Assembly (NCBI GenBank): GCA_950097015.1
Contig: CATNEN010000034.1
Location: 7,582,501 to 7,646,500, forward strand
DNA length: 64,000 nucleotides
Source of the DNA: Macrostomum hystrix
Lineage: Eukaryota; Platyhelminthes; Macrostomidae
Reading direction: 5' to 3'
The notes below the pieces were generated by a model. It did not search any database. It was given only the letters and a program-made list of their open reading frames with translations, and had not been told where the DNA came from. Both the position numbers and the translations under genes were made by a program. Of this stretch, positions 35,001-45,592 are shown piece by piece (position 1 is the stretch's first letter; each line of letters begins with the position of its first letter).

Positions 35001-36478
35001 CTACAATTTTCATGGATGTGTCTACAATTCTCATGGATGTATCTACAATTCTCATGGATGTGTCTACAATTCTCATGGATGTATCTACAATTCTCACATG
35101 AGTCTATGACTCTCAGGAGTTTGTCTACAATTGTCATAAATTTGTCTGTTTAAATTGTTTTTTGCAAAGCAAAGTTAAATAATTAATTATTAATAGCCAT
35201 TATCTCATTCAAACTCAAAGTCCAACGCAACTCAACTCAACAGTACCCCTGGTTACTAGCTCTGATAAACGTGGGAATGAAGCATATGGGAAAATACAGA
35301 ATTTAACTTGCTGTTTGTGATATCAATTAGTGTAATAACTGCTTCTATGATTATCTACGACAATTAAGTTCTGGTTCCCAAGCTTAAAGCAACTGTTCTG
35401 CTGGCAAATTTATCGCTTGAGCCACATTGAAGAGCATTCTGTCAGATCGGGCAAAAATAAATTGAATTTTAGCGAACCGGTTAAAACCAGTTGCATATCT
35501 ATTGACAACGGGAAAATGATACGAGAGTGCATATCAGCTGCCTTGGAAATAATGAAAAAAATTGCAGAAAAAAAACGTTTTTCACAAAATAAACATTTTT
35601 GTACAATTGTTTAAAAATGTTCTTGATAATGAAAATTGAATGTAAAAAACAGAAGGCCTTTTTGCCCTCAAGTACTAATTAAATAAGGAGGCAATATGTG
35701 CTACTGCATAAGTCGGCTGCAAGAAAAATCACAAACTTACCTAGCGCCACTCTTTGTCATCACTTGCACATCGTGCACATACACCTGGCGATATTGGTCC
35801 TGCAAGTTTTAGGAAATTTTAGGAAAGAAACCCCCCCATTATCCTCTTGCTTTCAGTGTTTCTTGATTAAAATTTAAACACAGGTATTTAACACAAAGTG
35901 CATACCTTAACAACGACCTTCTCAGCCAGGTCGAGGCTGCATCTATTGTGGGTGCAGCGCACATGCCTCTCTGGCATCCAATGGAATAGCAGGCGAAGCA
36001 GGAACCCAGTGAGCAAATAACCTAGGTATACCAGGCCTGTCTTTACAGTGCTGCGGCAATAGCCTACAATTCTCTGAAAATTTAAAGTAACAATTTGTCA
36101 TTTAATAAAACCAAACCAAAGTGAATTTAAGTGCAATATTAGGAATAAAACCAGGTATCAATCAATTTTACAATCCACATTATTCTTTTTTAATGTGTAA
36201 TTTTTTAAACATATTTAATAATAAATTCTATAAATTTATCAATATTTTCATTTGGTATGAAAGTAAAATTTCCAGATTCGTTGACTTTTTTGGTAATTTA
36301 ATTATAAAAATTAATAATTTTACTAAAACATATCATCCATAGCTAACAATAAACAAAGCTTGTGCCAATTACTTACAGACTCATCATCTTGTCCCTGGTT
36401 GAGAATCTCAGCCAGTTCAATGTCCTCTGTGTCATGGAGGGTGCTGCCGGCGCCATTCTCCACTTTCTTTAGTGTCAT
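20004..36478 (-). CDS. ATP13A: P5B-type P-type ATPase (ATP13A2/3-like, polyamine-transporter class)
   Basis: Fifteen coding exons, 1247 aa: 36478-36377, 36073-35906, 35799-35741, 34788-34683, 34588-34506, 33807-33666, 32930-32796, 31622-31556, 29831-29125, 26704-26192, 25073-24825, 23878-23615, 21781-21154, 20941-20853, 20435-20004. All junctions are GT-AG and phases agree. Motifs in order: N-terminal hydrophobic hairpin (about 45-65), two helices in exon 7, TGES (331-334, actuator), PPALP in helix M4 (456-460, diagnostic of P5B), DKTGT with the phosphorylated Asp at about 499, KGSPE (647-651, nucleotide binding), TGDN (741-744), GDGAND (874-879), then six C-terminal helices and an acidic, Gln-rich tail. 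Known family members are endo-lysosomal membrane ATPases, and ATP13A2/3 export polyamines to the cytosol; the exact substrate here is inferred. Length is normal for the family. Eight introns are expanded by minisatellites. Confidence 0.95.
20506..20823 (-). mobile_element. tRNA-derived SINE, family B, in the last ATPase intron
   Basis: On the minus strand it starts GGTCGGTGGCAGAGCGGTAA (A box) and has a B-box-like GAGCTTGATTCC about 45 bases on, resembling a Leu/Ser-type tRNA head. The body (TTTAGGGCGCAGCCGCGG, then GCACAGTGAAAGTGTACACT) matches the second copy at 25134-25396 in opposite orientation. Same strand as the host gene, inside the 417-bp intron between exons 14 and 15. Confidence 0.75.
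21871..23585. repeat. 21-bp minisatellite in ATPase intron 12
   Basis: About 82 units with core CACACCTGTACAATAGTCAT on the plus strand; variants replace AATAG by ATGAG or ATGAT. On the gene's strand each unit contains ACAGGTGTGG, close to the real donor of exon 12 (CAGCAG then GTGTGT). Both strands are open for about 600 codons purely because 21 is divisible by three. It fills most of the 1833-bp intron. Confidence 0.95.
23879..24824. other. ATPase intron 11, no array
   Basis: A 946-bp intron with mostly unique sequence. 24395-24560 has degenerate GTGGGGATTCTCACTGAG-type repeats. Around 24170-24220 a GAGTTCAAATGCTGGTGCTC stretch could be a decayed SINE B-box region. Nothing else recognised. 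Confidence 0.5.
25134..25396 (+). mobile_element. 5'-truncated SINE, family B, in ATPase intron 10
   Basis: Starts inside the family B body (GCGGCGAGGCCACATTCATT), lacks the tRNA-like head and ends in a TTATTATTATTATATC tail. Orientation is opposite to the copy at 20506-20823. Length about 260 bp. Confidence 0.75.
25397..26162. repeat. 31-bp minisatellite in ATPase intron 10
   Basis: About 25 units with core CATCACACCAGTCTGTCAGG and GAGCAGCCTT or GAGTAGCCTT; few variants. On the gene's strand each unit contains CTGCTCCTGACAG, an acceptor-like stretch, and CTGGTGTGATG. It starts directly at the SINE tail and ends 30 bp from the exon 10 donor. Confidence 0.95.
26727..27375. repeat. 31-bp minisatellite in ATPase intron 9, next to exon 10
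   Basis: About 21 units with core GACATGAGAATATTAGATCT followed by CATCTCCTAAT. The exon-proximal unit ends about 22 bp before exon 10. On the gene's strand the unit includes GATCTAATATTCTC, whose CTAAT would be a suitably spaced branch point about 28 bases before the exon 10 acceptor. Confidence 0.95.
27376..27974. other. Unique part of ATPase intron 9 between two arrays
   Basis: AT-rich sequence. A 105-codon plus-strand ORF (27625-27942) has no recognisable features and is probably chance. Confidence 0.5.
27975..29045. repeat. 29-bp purine-rich minisatellite in ATPase intron 9
   Basis: About 36 units with core GAGAAAGGGAGCGAGGCAGT and TAAAGGGGT. Variation is AGCG/AGTG, TAAAG/TAGAG and GGGGT/GGGTT. 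A block near 28140-28400 recurs at 28565-28820, so higher-order duplication is present. The gene's strand is the pyrimidine-rich one. It ends about 80 bp from the donor of exon 9. Confidence 0.95.
29885..31312. repeat. 32-bp minisatellite in ATPase intron 8
   Basis: About 45 units with core CCCTACCTAATTGTTGAGTA and GACAGCCACCGT; G/A and G/C variants mix. On the gene's strand each unit contains AATTAGGTAGGG or AATCAGGTAGGG, that is, a plausible 5' splice site repeated dozens of times. Confidence 0.95.
32001..32755. repeat. 33-bp minisatellite in ATPase intron 7
   Basis: About 23 units with core ATACAGTAGCTGCTGGAATA and GAATAGATGAG. On the gene's strand each unit reads CATCTATTCTATTCCAG then CAGC, a strong-looking acceptor with polypyrimidine tract. 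The plus frame is open as repeated EIYSSCWNRID because 33 is divisible by three. Confidence 0.95.
33110..33552. repeat. 14-bp minisatellite in ATPase intron 6
   Basis: About 31 units of GTAGAGTGGAGATG or GTAGAGTGGAGAGG in irregular alternation. The gene's strand is pyrimidine-rich (CATCTCCACTCTAC). Confidence 0.95.
33870..34472. repeat. 29-bp minisatellite in ATPase intron 5
   Basis: About 20 units with core GAGGATCTGGGACAGTGCCT and GATTAGCCT. On the gene's strand the unit contains GGCTAATCAG and CTGTCCCAG, branch-point-like and acceptor-like pieces 10-15 bases apart. It ends about 35 bp from the exon 5 donor. Confidence 0.9.
34868..35100. repeat. 21-bp minisatellite in ATPase intron 3
   Basis: About 11 units with core GATTTGCCTACAATTCTCAC. 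The right half switches to GGATGTGTCTACAATTCTCA. On the gene's strand the unit contains CGTGAGAATTGTAG, a donor-like and an acceptor-like sequence next to each other. Confidence 0.9.
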
Positions 36479-36514
36479 ATCGGCAGCATAACAGGTTGCT
36501 CAAGGCACAATTAC
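36479..36514 (-). promoter_or_regulatory. 5' UTR of the ATPase gene and its 3' splice acceptor
   Basis: On the minus strand TTTAAATTGCAG at 36526-36515 precedes a 36-base leader ending in CCGATATGACAC. This is a good acceptor for a 5' UTR intron or for spliced-leader trans-splicing. It supports the ATG at 36478 as the start. No core promoter could be identified. Confidence 0.5.
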
Positions 36515-36526
36515 CTGCAATTTAAA

Positions 36527-38984
36527 TTTAATTTAATAAATATGAATTTATGCATATAATACTTATAGAGTGAACACAACATATTTTCTAGTTAAATTTA
36601 ATGATTAAAAACACGGCTCGCATAATGTATCTCTAAAGGAAAAATATAGTATATAAAACTCAATTGAAGTTGCTGGTTGAAAACTTTGCAAACTCAGCCG
36701 TGTTTCTTTCTTATAACTAGAACAGCTATGTATGCTAGTTGTAAGCTATCTATATATTAATACAATAATTATATTGCTGTGATTACAGTTTGATTAAGAA
36801 TTATGTGAATCAAAATAAACTCACAGCGAAGAATGTTGACGAATAATATTTAACATAAAAATCATGGTGTAGGCAGAAAATAGTCACGCGCAAAAAAGTA
36901 AATTATTGAGAAAGTCAAAAATTGCTTATCAGCTTGTCCGAAAAAGTTTTTTATTTGTAAACATATTTTAAAAGTAACTGGTGAAACTGTTTTCTTGCTT
37001 TAAAAAAAGTTATATTGAATTAATTTTAAAATAAATTTATAACTAACACCGCGCCTTAAACATACCAACGGTGTTTTACTTCTTTAAACACGGGGCAAAA
37101 CTGGGAGAATTATGTGTTCCACGTTAAACATCTCAAAAACTGCACCGGTACCTTTATCAAAGTAAAAACTAAGTAAAATAAAGGATATAAATAAATTAGC
37201 AAAGAACTTACACAGTCCTTTAAATTTCCTATAAATACTATAATTTTGTATGCATTTTATAAATCAATAAAAACATTTATAAGTAATTCCTTTAAATCAT
37301 GCAATCTACAATCGCTTAAGAATTGCTTTGGGGGATAGAAGTTTCGAACGCTTTGTCTTGCCGACGGAATTTTCTAGTCTAATTCATTTAAATCGCATTA
37401 AATATTTTTCTTTATACCATTAATCCTAAATTTACTTTTATTTTATTTTTTAATCGTGTAGCTGCGCGTTCCATTTATCCAACAAATAATCAAGCGAAAT
37501 AACCTATCACTTTGCATGGTAGCTCTTTGTAATAATAAAGTTCTGATTTCAGCTGCTTAGAAGCAGAGTACTGCAGAACACATTCCAGAAGTCCCATGCA
37601 GGTAGCATATAACACAGGTGCATAAAAAGAAACAGCAACTCAAGTCCTAAACATATTCCGATAAGCTCCAGGCACCGGACCTGAAATACTTCGAAAAAAA
37701 TATTGCTGCAGCATGAACTAATATCTGCATATTTGTTCAGATAGCAGAATCGTGTAAAGCACGCTTTTGGTGCTTCGGATGTATTTCCTAGTAATGAGCT
37801 ATAGCAAGCATTGTGTGTTATAATTTCAGACAAAATGTTATAATTTTGAGCTCTAAGGATTAGGCGTTCTTAACGAAGCAGGTGTAAAAATATCGCCGAT
37901 TACTACTTGACAGTATAAGCATTTGGATCTACTTCTATTTCGGAGGTCAACAAATCTCAAAACATCTCTTTGGCTGTGTGGTATTTGAAGGCCAAAAGTT
38001 CTGTGTGGTGTGCATTTTTAGTACAGCAGAAGTTGTCATGTTGCTTTTATAGACATATTAAACGACTAGAGCAAAAATGTTTCTCCTACAAAAAGCCTCA
38101 TGTATATGCTTTTCTGAAAATTTAAAACACAATACGAGCAATGTTGAGCAGCCTGCAATTATTTTGTTGCTATATCGCATTTACACATAAGATTTGAAAA
38201 AGCAAACACCAGTACAATGCAAATATTTTTTCTTCATACTGTTCAGGCGACAAACTTCAAACCCACCTTGTGCCCCATCTCATCTTGCCGTCATCTTTTT
38301 GTTAGACCTTGTCGACATGGATCATAGCCTCCCTCCAACAGCCAGCTAGACACACTTCACTGCTTTGATACCGCTTCTTAATGCGATGCAATTAATACGT
38401 ATCCTGTCTGAGAATGCGGGGCTTGGGGCGATGAGACGCTTGGGAAACTTTGTAATTCCCCTTTCTTGACTTGCCCAACCCCTGCATGGTCTGGAGTGAA
38501 TTGCTCCTAAATAAAAAGTGAAAAGCTTCATGCAGGGAGAACAGAACTGACAAGCGATGGATTGATAGACGCCTGGTGTGAGATTCAGGCCAACACAGTT
38601 CGCAGAGATCGCTTGGCTGGTGGCCTATGGCTCCTCAGTCAAGCTGCTGATCCCCATCCCAATATCCCCGTCCCAGATCCCAAAGTATAAGGGACAATAA
38701 AACGGGTCTCACTCCAGTGGGCCCACAACCCACCAGGAAAGTCAGTTCCGATTTTCATACACAGAAATTTCTTATAGGTATGTTGTCAATATTATCTGTC
38801 GATTGCATGAGAATAACTGTGAGAAGACTCACAGGCGGCAAGGCATGCCCGACCAAGCGAGTCAAAATCTATACCCATTGTGCCATTGTGCATGGAAGAT
38901 TCCTGCTGCTTGACAACTTGCCTGTCTTAGACCCAGCGACAATAACTGCTCGGTACCATGCAGAAGAGATGCAACATAAAATTT
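36527..38984. other. AT-rich intergenic sequence
   Basis: No recognisable gene. A 94-codon minus ORF at 37549-37833 with a hydrophobic middle has no known motif. 38580-38960 is less AT-rich and open in one plus frame before the array (from the MGPQPTRKVSSDF start at 38717), but no domain was recognised. Confidence 0.45.
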
Positions 38985-41900
38985 TCCACTCTCCCTCGTT
39001 TCCCATCAACCTCATGTCCCACTCTCCTCATGTCCCACTCTCCTCATGTCCCACTCTCCTCATGTCCCACTCTCCTCATTTCCCACTCTCCTCATTTACC
39101 ACTCTCCTTATTTCCCACTCTCCTCATTTCCCACTCTCCTCATTTCCCACTCTCCTCATTTCCCACTCTCCTCATTTCCCACTCTCCTCATTTCCCACTC
39201 TCCTCATTTCCCACTCTCCTCATATCCCACTCTCCTCATTTCCCACTCTCCTCATTTCCCACTCTCCTCATTTCCCACTCTCCTCATATCCCACTCTCCC
39301 TCGTTTCCCATCAACCTCATGTCCCACTCTCCTCATGTCCCACTCTCCTCATGTCCCACTCTCCTCATGTCCCACTCTCCTCATGTCCCACTCTCCTCAT
39401 TTCCCACTCTCCTCATTTACCACTCTCCTCATTTCCCACTCTCCTCATTTCCCACTCTCCTCATTTCCCACTCTCCTCATTTCCCACTCTCCTCATTTCC
39501 CACTCTCCTCATTTCCCACTCTCCTCATTTCCCACTCTCCTCATTTCCCACTCTCCTCATTTCCCACTCTCCTCATTTCCCACTCTCCTCATTTCCCACT
39601 CTCCTCATATCCCACTCTCCTCATTTCCCACTCTCCTCATTTCCCACTCTCCTCATTTCCCACTCTCATTTCCCACTCTCCTCATTTCCCACTCTCCTCA
39701 TGTCTCACTCTCCTCATGTCCCACTCTCCTCATTTCCCATTCTCCTCATTTCCCACTCTCCTCATTTACCACTCTCCTCATTTCCCACTCTCCTCATTTC
39801 CGACTCTCCTCATTTCCCACTCTCCTCATTTCCCATTCTCCTCATTTCCGACTCTCCTCATTTCCCACTCTCCTCATTTCCCACTCTCCTCATTTCCCAC
39901 TCTCCTCATTTCCCACTCTCCTCATTTCCCATTCTCCTCATTTCCGACTCTCCTCATTTCCCACTCTCCTCATTTCCCACTCTCCTCATTTCCGACTCTC
40001 CTCATTTCCCACTCTCCTCATTTACCACTCTCCTCATTTACCACTCTCCTCATTTCCCACTCTCCTCATTTCCCACTCTCCTCATTTCCCACTCTCCTCA
40101 TTTCCCACTCTCCTCATTTCCCACTCTCCTCATTTCCCACTCTCCTCATTTCCCATTCTCCTTATGTCCCACTCTCCTCATGTCCCACTCTCCTCATATC
40201 CCACTCTCCTCATGTCCCACTCTCCTCATGTCCCACTCTCCTCATTTCCCACTCTCCTCATGTCCCACTCTCCTCATGTCCCACTCTCCTCATTTCCCAC
40301 TCTCCTCATGTCCCACTCTCCTCATGTCCCACTCTCCTCATTTCCCACTCTCCTCATTTCTCACTCTCCTCATTTCCCACTCTCCTCATTTCTCACTCTC
40401 CTCATGTCCCACTCTCCTCATTTCCCACTCTCCTCATTTCCCACTCTCCTCATTTCCCACTCTCCTCATTTCCCATTCTCCTCATTTCCCACTCTCCTCA
40501 TTTACCACTCTCCTCATTTCCCACTCTCCTCATTTCCGACTCTCCTCATTTCCCACTCTCCTCATTTCCCATTCTCCTCATTTCCGACTCTCCTCATTTC
40601 CCACTCTCCTCATTTCCCACTCTCCTCATTTCCCACTCTCCTCATTTCCCACTCTCCTCATTTCCCATTCTCCTCATTTCCGACTCTCCTCATTTCCCAC
40701 TCTCCTCATTTCCCACTCTCCTCATTTCCGACTCTCCTCATTTCCCACTCTCCTCATTTACCACTCTCCTCATTTACCACTCTCCTCATTTCCCACTCTC
40801 CTCATTTCCCACTCTCCTCATTTCCCACTCTCCTCATTTCCCACTCTCCTCATTTCCCACTCTCCTCATTTCCCACTCTCCTCATTTCCCATTCTCCTTA
40901 TGTCCCACTCTCCTCATGTCCCACTCTCCTCATATCCCACTCTCCTCATGTCCCACTCTCCTCATGTCCCACTCTCCTCATTTCCCACTCTCCTCATGTC
41001 CCACTCTCCTCATGTCCCACTCTCCTCATTTCCCACTCTCCTCATGTCCCACTCTCCTCATGTCCCACTCTCCTCATTTCCCACTCTCCTCATTTCTCAC
41101 TCTCCTCATTTCCCACTCTCCTCATTTCTCACTCTCCTCATGTCCCACTCTCCTCATGTCCCACTCTCCTCATTTCCCATTCTCCTTATGTCCCACTCTC
41201 CTCATGTCCCACTCTCCTCATATCCCACTCTCCTCATTTCTCACTCTCCTCATTTCCCACTCTCCTCATTTCCCACTCTCCTCATTTCCCACTCTCCTCA
41301 TGTCCCACTCTCCTCATTTCCCACTGTCCTCATGTCCCACTCTCCTCATTCACCACTCTCCTCATGTCCCACTCTCCTCATTTCCCACTCTCCTCATGTC
41401 CCACTCTCCTCATGTCCCACTCTCCTCATTTCCCACTCTCCTCATTTCTCACTCTCCTCATGTCCCACTCTCCTCATTTCTCACTCTCCTCATTTCCCAC
41501 TCTCCTCATTTCCCACTCTCCTCATTTCCCACTCTCCTCATTTCCCACTCTCCTCATTTCCCACTCTCCTCATATCCCACTCTCCTCATTTCCCACTCTC
41601 CTCATTTCCCACTCTCCTCATTTCCCACTCTCATTTCCCACTCTCCTCATTTCCCACTCTCCTCATGTCTCACTCTCCTCATGTCCCACTCTCCTCATTT
41701 CCCATTCTCCTCATTTCCCACTCTCCTCATTTACCACTCTCCTCATTTCCCACTCTCCTCATTTCCGACTCTCCTCATTTCCCACTCTCCTCATTTCCCA
41801 TTCTCCTCATTTCCCACTCTCCTCATGTCCCACTCTCCTCATGTCCCACTCTCCTCATTTCCCACTCTCCTCATGTCCCACTCTCCTCATGTCCCACTCT

Positions 41901-42745
41901 CCTCATTTCCCACTCTCCTCATTTCTCACTCTCCTCATTTCCCACTCTCCTCATTTCTCACTCTCCTCATGTCCCACTCTCCTCATGTCCCACTCTCCTC
42001 ATTTCCCATTCTCCTTATGTCCCACTCTCCTCATGTCCCACTCTCCTCATTTCCCACTCTCCTCATATCCCACTCTCCTCATATCCCACTCTCCTCATTT
42101 CTCACTCTCCTCATTTCCCACTCTCCTCATTTCCCACTCTCCTCATTTCCCACTCTCCTCATGTCCCACTCTCCTCATTTCCCACTGTCCTCATGTCCCA
42201 CTCTCCTCATTCACCACTCTCCTCATGTCCCACTCTCCTCATTTCCCACTCTCCTCATGTCCCACTCTCCTCATGTCCCACTCTCCTCATTTCCCACTCT
42301 CCTCATTTCTCACTCTCCTCATTTCCCATTCTCCTTATGTCCCACTCTCCTCATGTCCCACTCTCCTCATATCCCACTCTCCTCATTTCTCACTCTCCTC
42401 ATTTCCCACTCTCCTCATTTCCCACTCTCCTCATTTCCCACTCTCCTCATGTCCCACTCTCCTCATTTCCCACTGTCCTCATGTCCCACTCTCCTCATTC
42501 ACCACTCTCCTCATGTCCCACTCTCCTCATTTCCCACTCTCCTCATGTCCCACTCTCCTCATGTCCCACTCTCCTCATTTCCCACTCTCCTCATTTCTCA
42601 CTCTCCTCATGTCCCACTCTCCTCATTTCTCACTCTCCTCATTTCCCACTCTCCTCATGTCCCACTCTCCTCATGTCCCACTCTCATCATGTCCCACCCT
42701 ACTCATGTCCCACCCTACTTATTTCCTACTCTCCTCATGTCCCAC
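38985..42745. repeat. 16-bp minisatellite with higher-order structure
   Basis: About 234 units of CATTTCCCACTCTCCT; the plus strand is nearly free of G except in CATGTCCC and CATTTCCGAC variants. A rare CCTTATGTCCC variant occurs at about 40160, 40896, 41184, 42013 and 42333, spacings of 736, 288, 829 and 320 bp (multiples of 16, one offset by 13). A 13-bp short unit occurs at 39661 and 41626 in identical multi-unit context. All three frames are open for 1234-1357 codons because the unit lacks stops in any frame; these ORFs are not genes. Confidence 0.98.
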
Positions 42746-43209
42746 TCTAATCCCTACTCTTCTTTCCCCTCGAGCTTTTATCTCTCTTAGTTCAAGCTAC
42801 CTTATGTTTTCTCCCATCTTTTTTTAAGTCATTATTTTTCTATCTTAGCATTTTTCTGTTTAATTAGGTTTCTTGCTCACCTTATTTAAGCCTCATTGTG
42901 TTCTAACGCAGCCAACTGACTTTTTAAGGCCTCTCCTAAGAAGTTGTGATTTAGTATGTTTAGACTCCTATCCGAGAATGATACTCAAGACCAACTGGTT
43001 TGTTCTGACTTATATGCAATGCGGGTGCGCGACAGGAGACCGTGTGAGAAATCCCCAAATTAACTCGAGTCACTGCCAGGGCTATGTCCATTATAAAAAC
43101 AGAATCTAAAAGAATGTAACCATGGGAGACTCAATCAGGGCAAAAATAATGCAGCTTCTTTAAAGCACACAAATTCAACAGTTCTGATCAGTTTAAAAAA
43201 ACTCAATTT
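42746..43209. other. Intergenic, no gene seen
   Basis: Unique AT-rich sequence right of the 16-bp array. Short ORFs only. Confidence 0.45.
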
Positions 43210-43437
43210 TCACAGCTCATTTGCTTCTTCTAACGCCCAGGGGGGCTTCAGTAATTTTCGTGTTCTGTCTCCAAGGCCCTGAAAAACAATTCTCTCTTTA
43301 GAAATAAATTCGGAAATAAATTTCTTTCTTGTTTCCGCAGGACTGAGTTGTCGTAAATTATGAGCAGAGCCGTTTTCGCATTGACTAAACCACAAAGCTG
43401 CCTCATATTTGTCTCCAGTGAAGTTTATCTATTATCC
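43210..43437 (-). CDS. Hypothetical ORF, possible exon or element fragment
   Basis: Open minus frame of about 75 codons from a TAG just above 43437 to a TGA at 43210-43212. It encodes a protein-like sequence: INFTGDKYEAALWFSQCENG, then LSPAETRKKFISEFISKERI and a basic/Trp-containing end (TRKLLKPPWALEEANEL). Balanced composition looks more coding-like than the neighbouring chance ORFs. No early ATG and no family recognised; a gag-like retroelement fragment or terminal exon are both possible. Confidence 0.3.
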
Positions 43438-44035
43438 ACCTGACACTTAGCCGCCTGCTGCAATCATGAATAGAATTAATGGGATAAAAAAGTAAGAAGG
43501 GAAGGGGGTTGGGAATTAGAGGAATTAATCAAGCAGGGCTTACCTGAGCGTGAGAACCCATTGCTCAGAATAAAGCGAATATATTTACAATTTGTCACAC
43601 TGGTGCTCTTGAAGCATAACTAACTCTAAGAAATGTGTGTTACCAGCTCCGAAAGGGTGAAGGAAGAGCAATTTTAAGCAGTTGCCACCCCGCTGGCAAC
43701 TATCTTGCAGTCCGGATTCCTTCGCAGCCTCCTGCAGTTAAGGGTGATGAATGACTTCAATTGACTGGCGATATTTTTATCCTGAATCAGCCATGCATGG
43801 CTGAGCACAATTAGGGCGCGCGATTCGCTTCGTGCCTACTGTTAGTAAGTAGGCGGCCTAGTACTGCAAGGCCTGCTAGGTCACGCTTTTATGCTTGATC
43901 AGAGATTGACGAATATTAATAGGCTTCAAGAAGTTTAACATCCCTTTTGTCTGTCGATTTCTTGTCTGCAATTCTCTTTTTCCCCAATTCCATCCTGTTT
44001 CCCAGCCGAAAAGACTGAATCCATGCAGAGAGGAT
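43438..44035. other. Intergenic, no gene seen
   Basis: Mixed-composition unique sequence without a recognisable feature. Confidence 0.4.
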
Positions 44036-44175
44036 ATTGAGGGGAGGATATTGAGGGGAGGATGAGACAGGGGAGGATGAGACAGGGGAGGATGAGACAG
44101 GGGAGGATGAGACAGGGGAGGATGAGACAGGGGAGGATGAGACAGAGGAGGATGAGACAGGGGAGGATGAGACAT
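44036..44175. repeat. 15-bp minisatellite
   Basis: About nine units of GGGGAGGATGAGACA, preceded by two GGGGAGGATATTGA units that look like the starting point. Confidence 0.9.
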
Positions 44176-45592
44176 GGCTGTACTTTATCGCTGGCCATGC
44201 ATAAAATTTGGTTTTTCATAATTATTGTAAATGCGCCGTTTCTTCTGAGTTTCAGTTTCCTTTCGGTGCTAAATGTCACTCACAATTACTCCAAGATGAG
44301 CAATATGGTATTTTATGGAAAGTATGTATCTACTTGGCCAATTATCTATTTGATAATTAGCGTCTATACTCTCCATTTCACCAAGATAAGTCATTTCGAG
44401 ATAATTGCATTACAGCAACTACACACAGGCATTGTCGCAATAGATACTGCTTGAAGTGAATTGTTTTCTGTGCCTGCATCTCTACGGGTTGGGGTGGGTG
44501 GCGTTTTTCGCACATCTTGTAGTATTTATGAATTTTTTTTCTACTGAAACACAATGGAAGCAGATAATTGTTGATGAATATAACACGGATGCCTCCTCAA
44601 TTGGCGCATTGCTGCAGATTAGAAGTCTTGGTGATAAAAAGGTGTCATAAATTTATTGCAGTTCGAGTTGTCAAGTGCACGGAGTATATTGAGCACTTTG
44701 CCAAGTGACAAGTGCAGTTTAACAAATCCATATTGGCCTGTGTTTTGCTAATTCCTTTCAATTTGACAGAGGATTTTCAAGTTTCTCAAAATGAGCATCT
44801 GAGAAGAGCACCTTTTTAATTTTATGAAAACGAAGCGAGCATGCCGAATTTCGCGAGTTGAGCACACCTTGAGCACAGAATCGAGCACACACTTGAGCAT
44901 GGCATCTCATTTTAAAATGAGCAGAAACTTCTGATTACGCTGATAGATTGGATAAGCGGGAGCAGGAATTCGTATTAAGGAGGTGTTGTGCAAACACTTC
45001 ACCTCTACACGCTCTGAGATGCCTCGACCAACGCGCAGTGGACACGGGCGGGGGCAGTGTTCTCACAGACTCAAAATGAGCACAAACAATTCAAACTTTA
45101 AGGGAGAGATATTGAGATTTGGTTGTGAGTTCTCGCTCAACATCACAAGTGAAGAAGAGCGCAGTTCTCAGATTTTCACACATTTCAGATATTAAGCCAT
45201 GAGTCCCTCTCTCTAAATATACTGATCCATTTTTTAGTTCTTGCATATCTGAGATTTCAGGGACAAACACACAAAGTTTTAAAGGCTTGTGTGTAGAATC
45301 CATGCATTTAGGAAAAAGCGACTTAGGAGAGAACACATTTGATTCACAGGGTGTGTAAGTTGGCAGCTTCTCTTCGAGACCCTGACTGCTCAAAGTGTGA
45401 TGCGAGAGTTCGCGTTATATGCATTGCACATGCATGTATACTAAAAGGCATGTATGTGTAAAGGCAAATATTTGTTCAGTCCGGACATGCCTACAGTGTG
45501 TCTAGCCATGCATTCTTCATTCACATTTTGTCAGACAAATGAATAGGCAAATGCTTGTACTGGCCACCTCCCATCACACCTAAGTATTTGAG
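44176..45592. other. Intergenic, no gene seen
   Basis: AT-rich, with a few repeated GAGCACA-type words near 44850-45080. ORFs below 130 codons, none recognisable. Confidence 0.4.

Noticed and set aside
38717-42827. Open frames of 1234-1357 codons in all three plus frames
   Set aside because: They lie in a 16-bp array whose unit has no stop in any phase; the three frames give the same LLISHSPHFPLSS-type text. No gene features.
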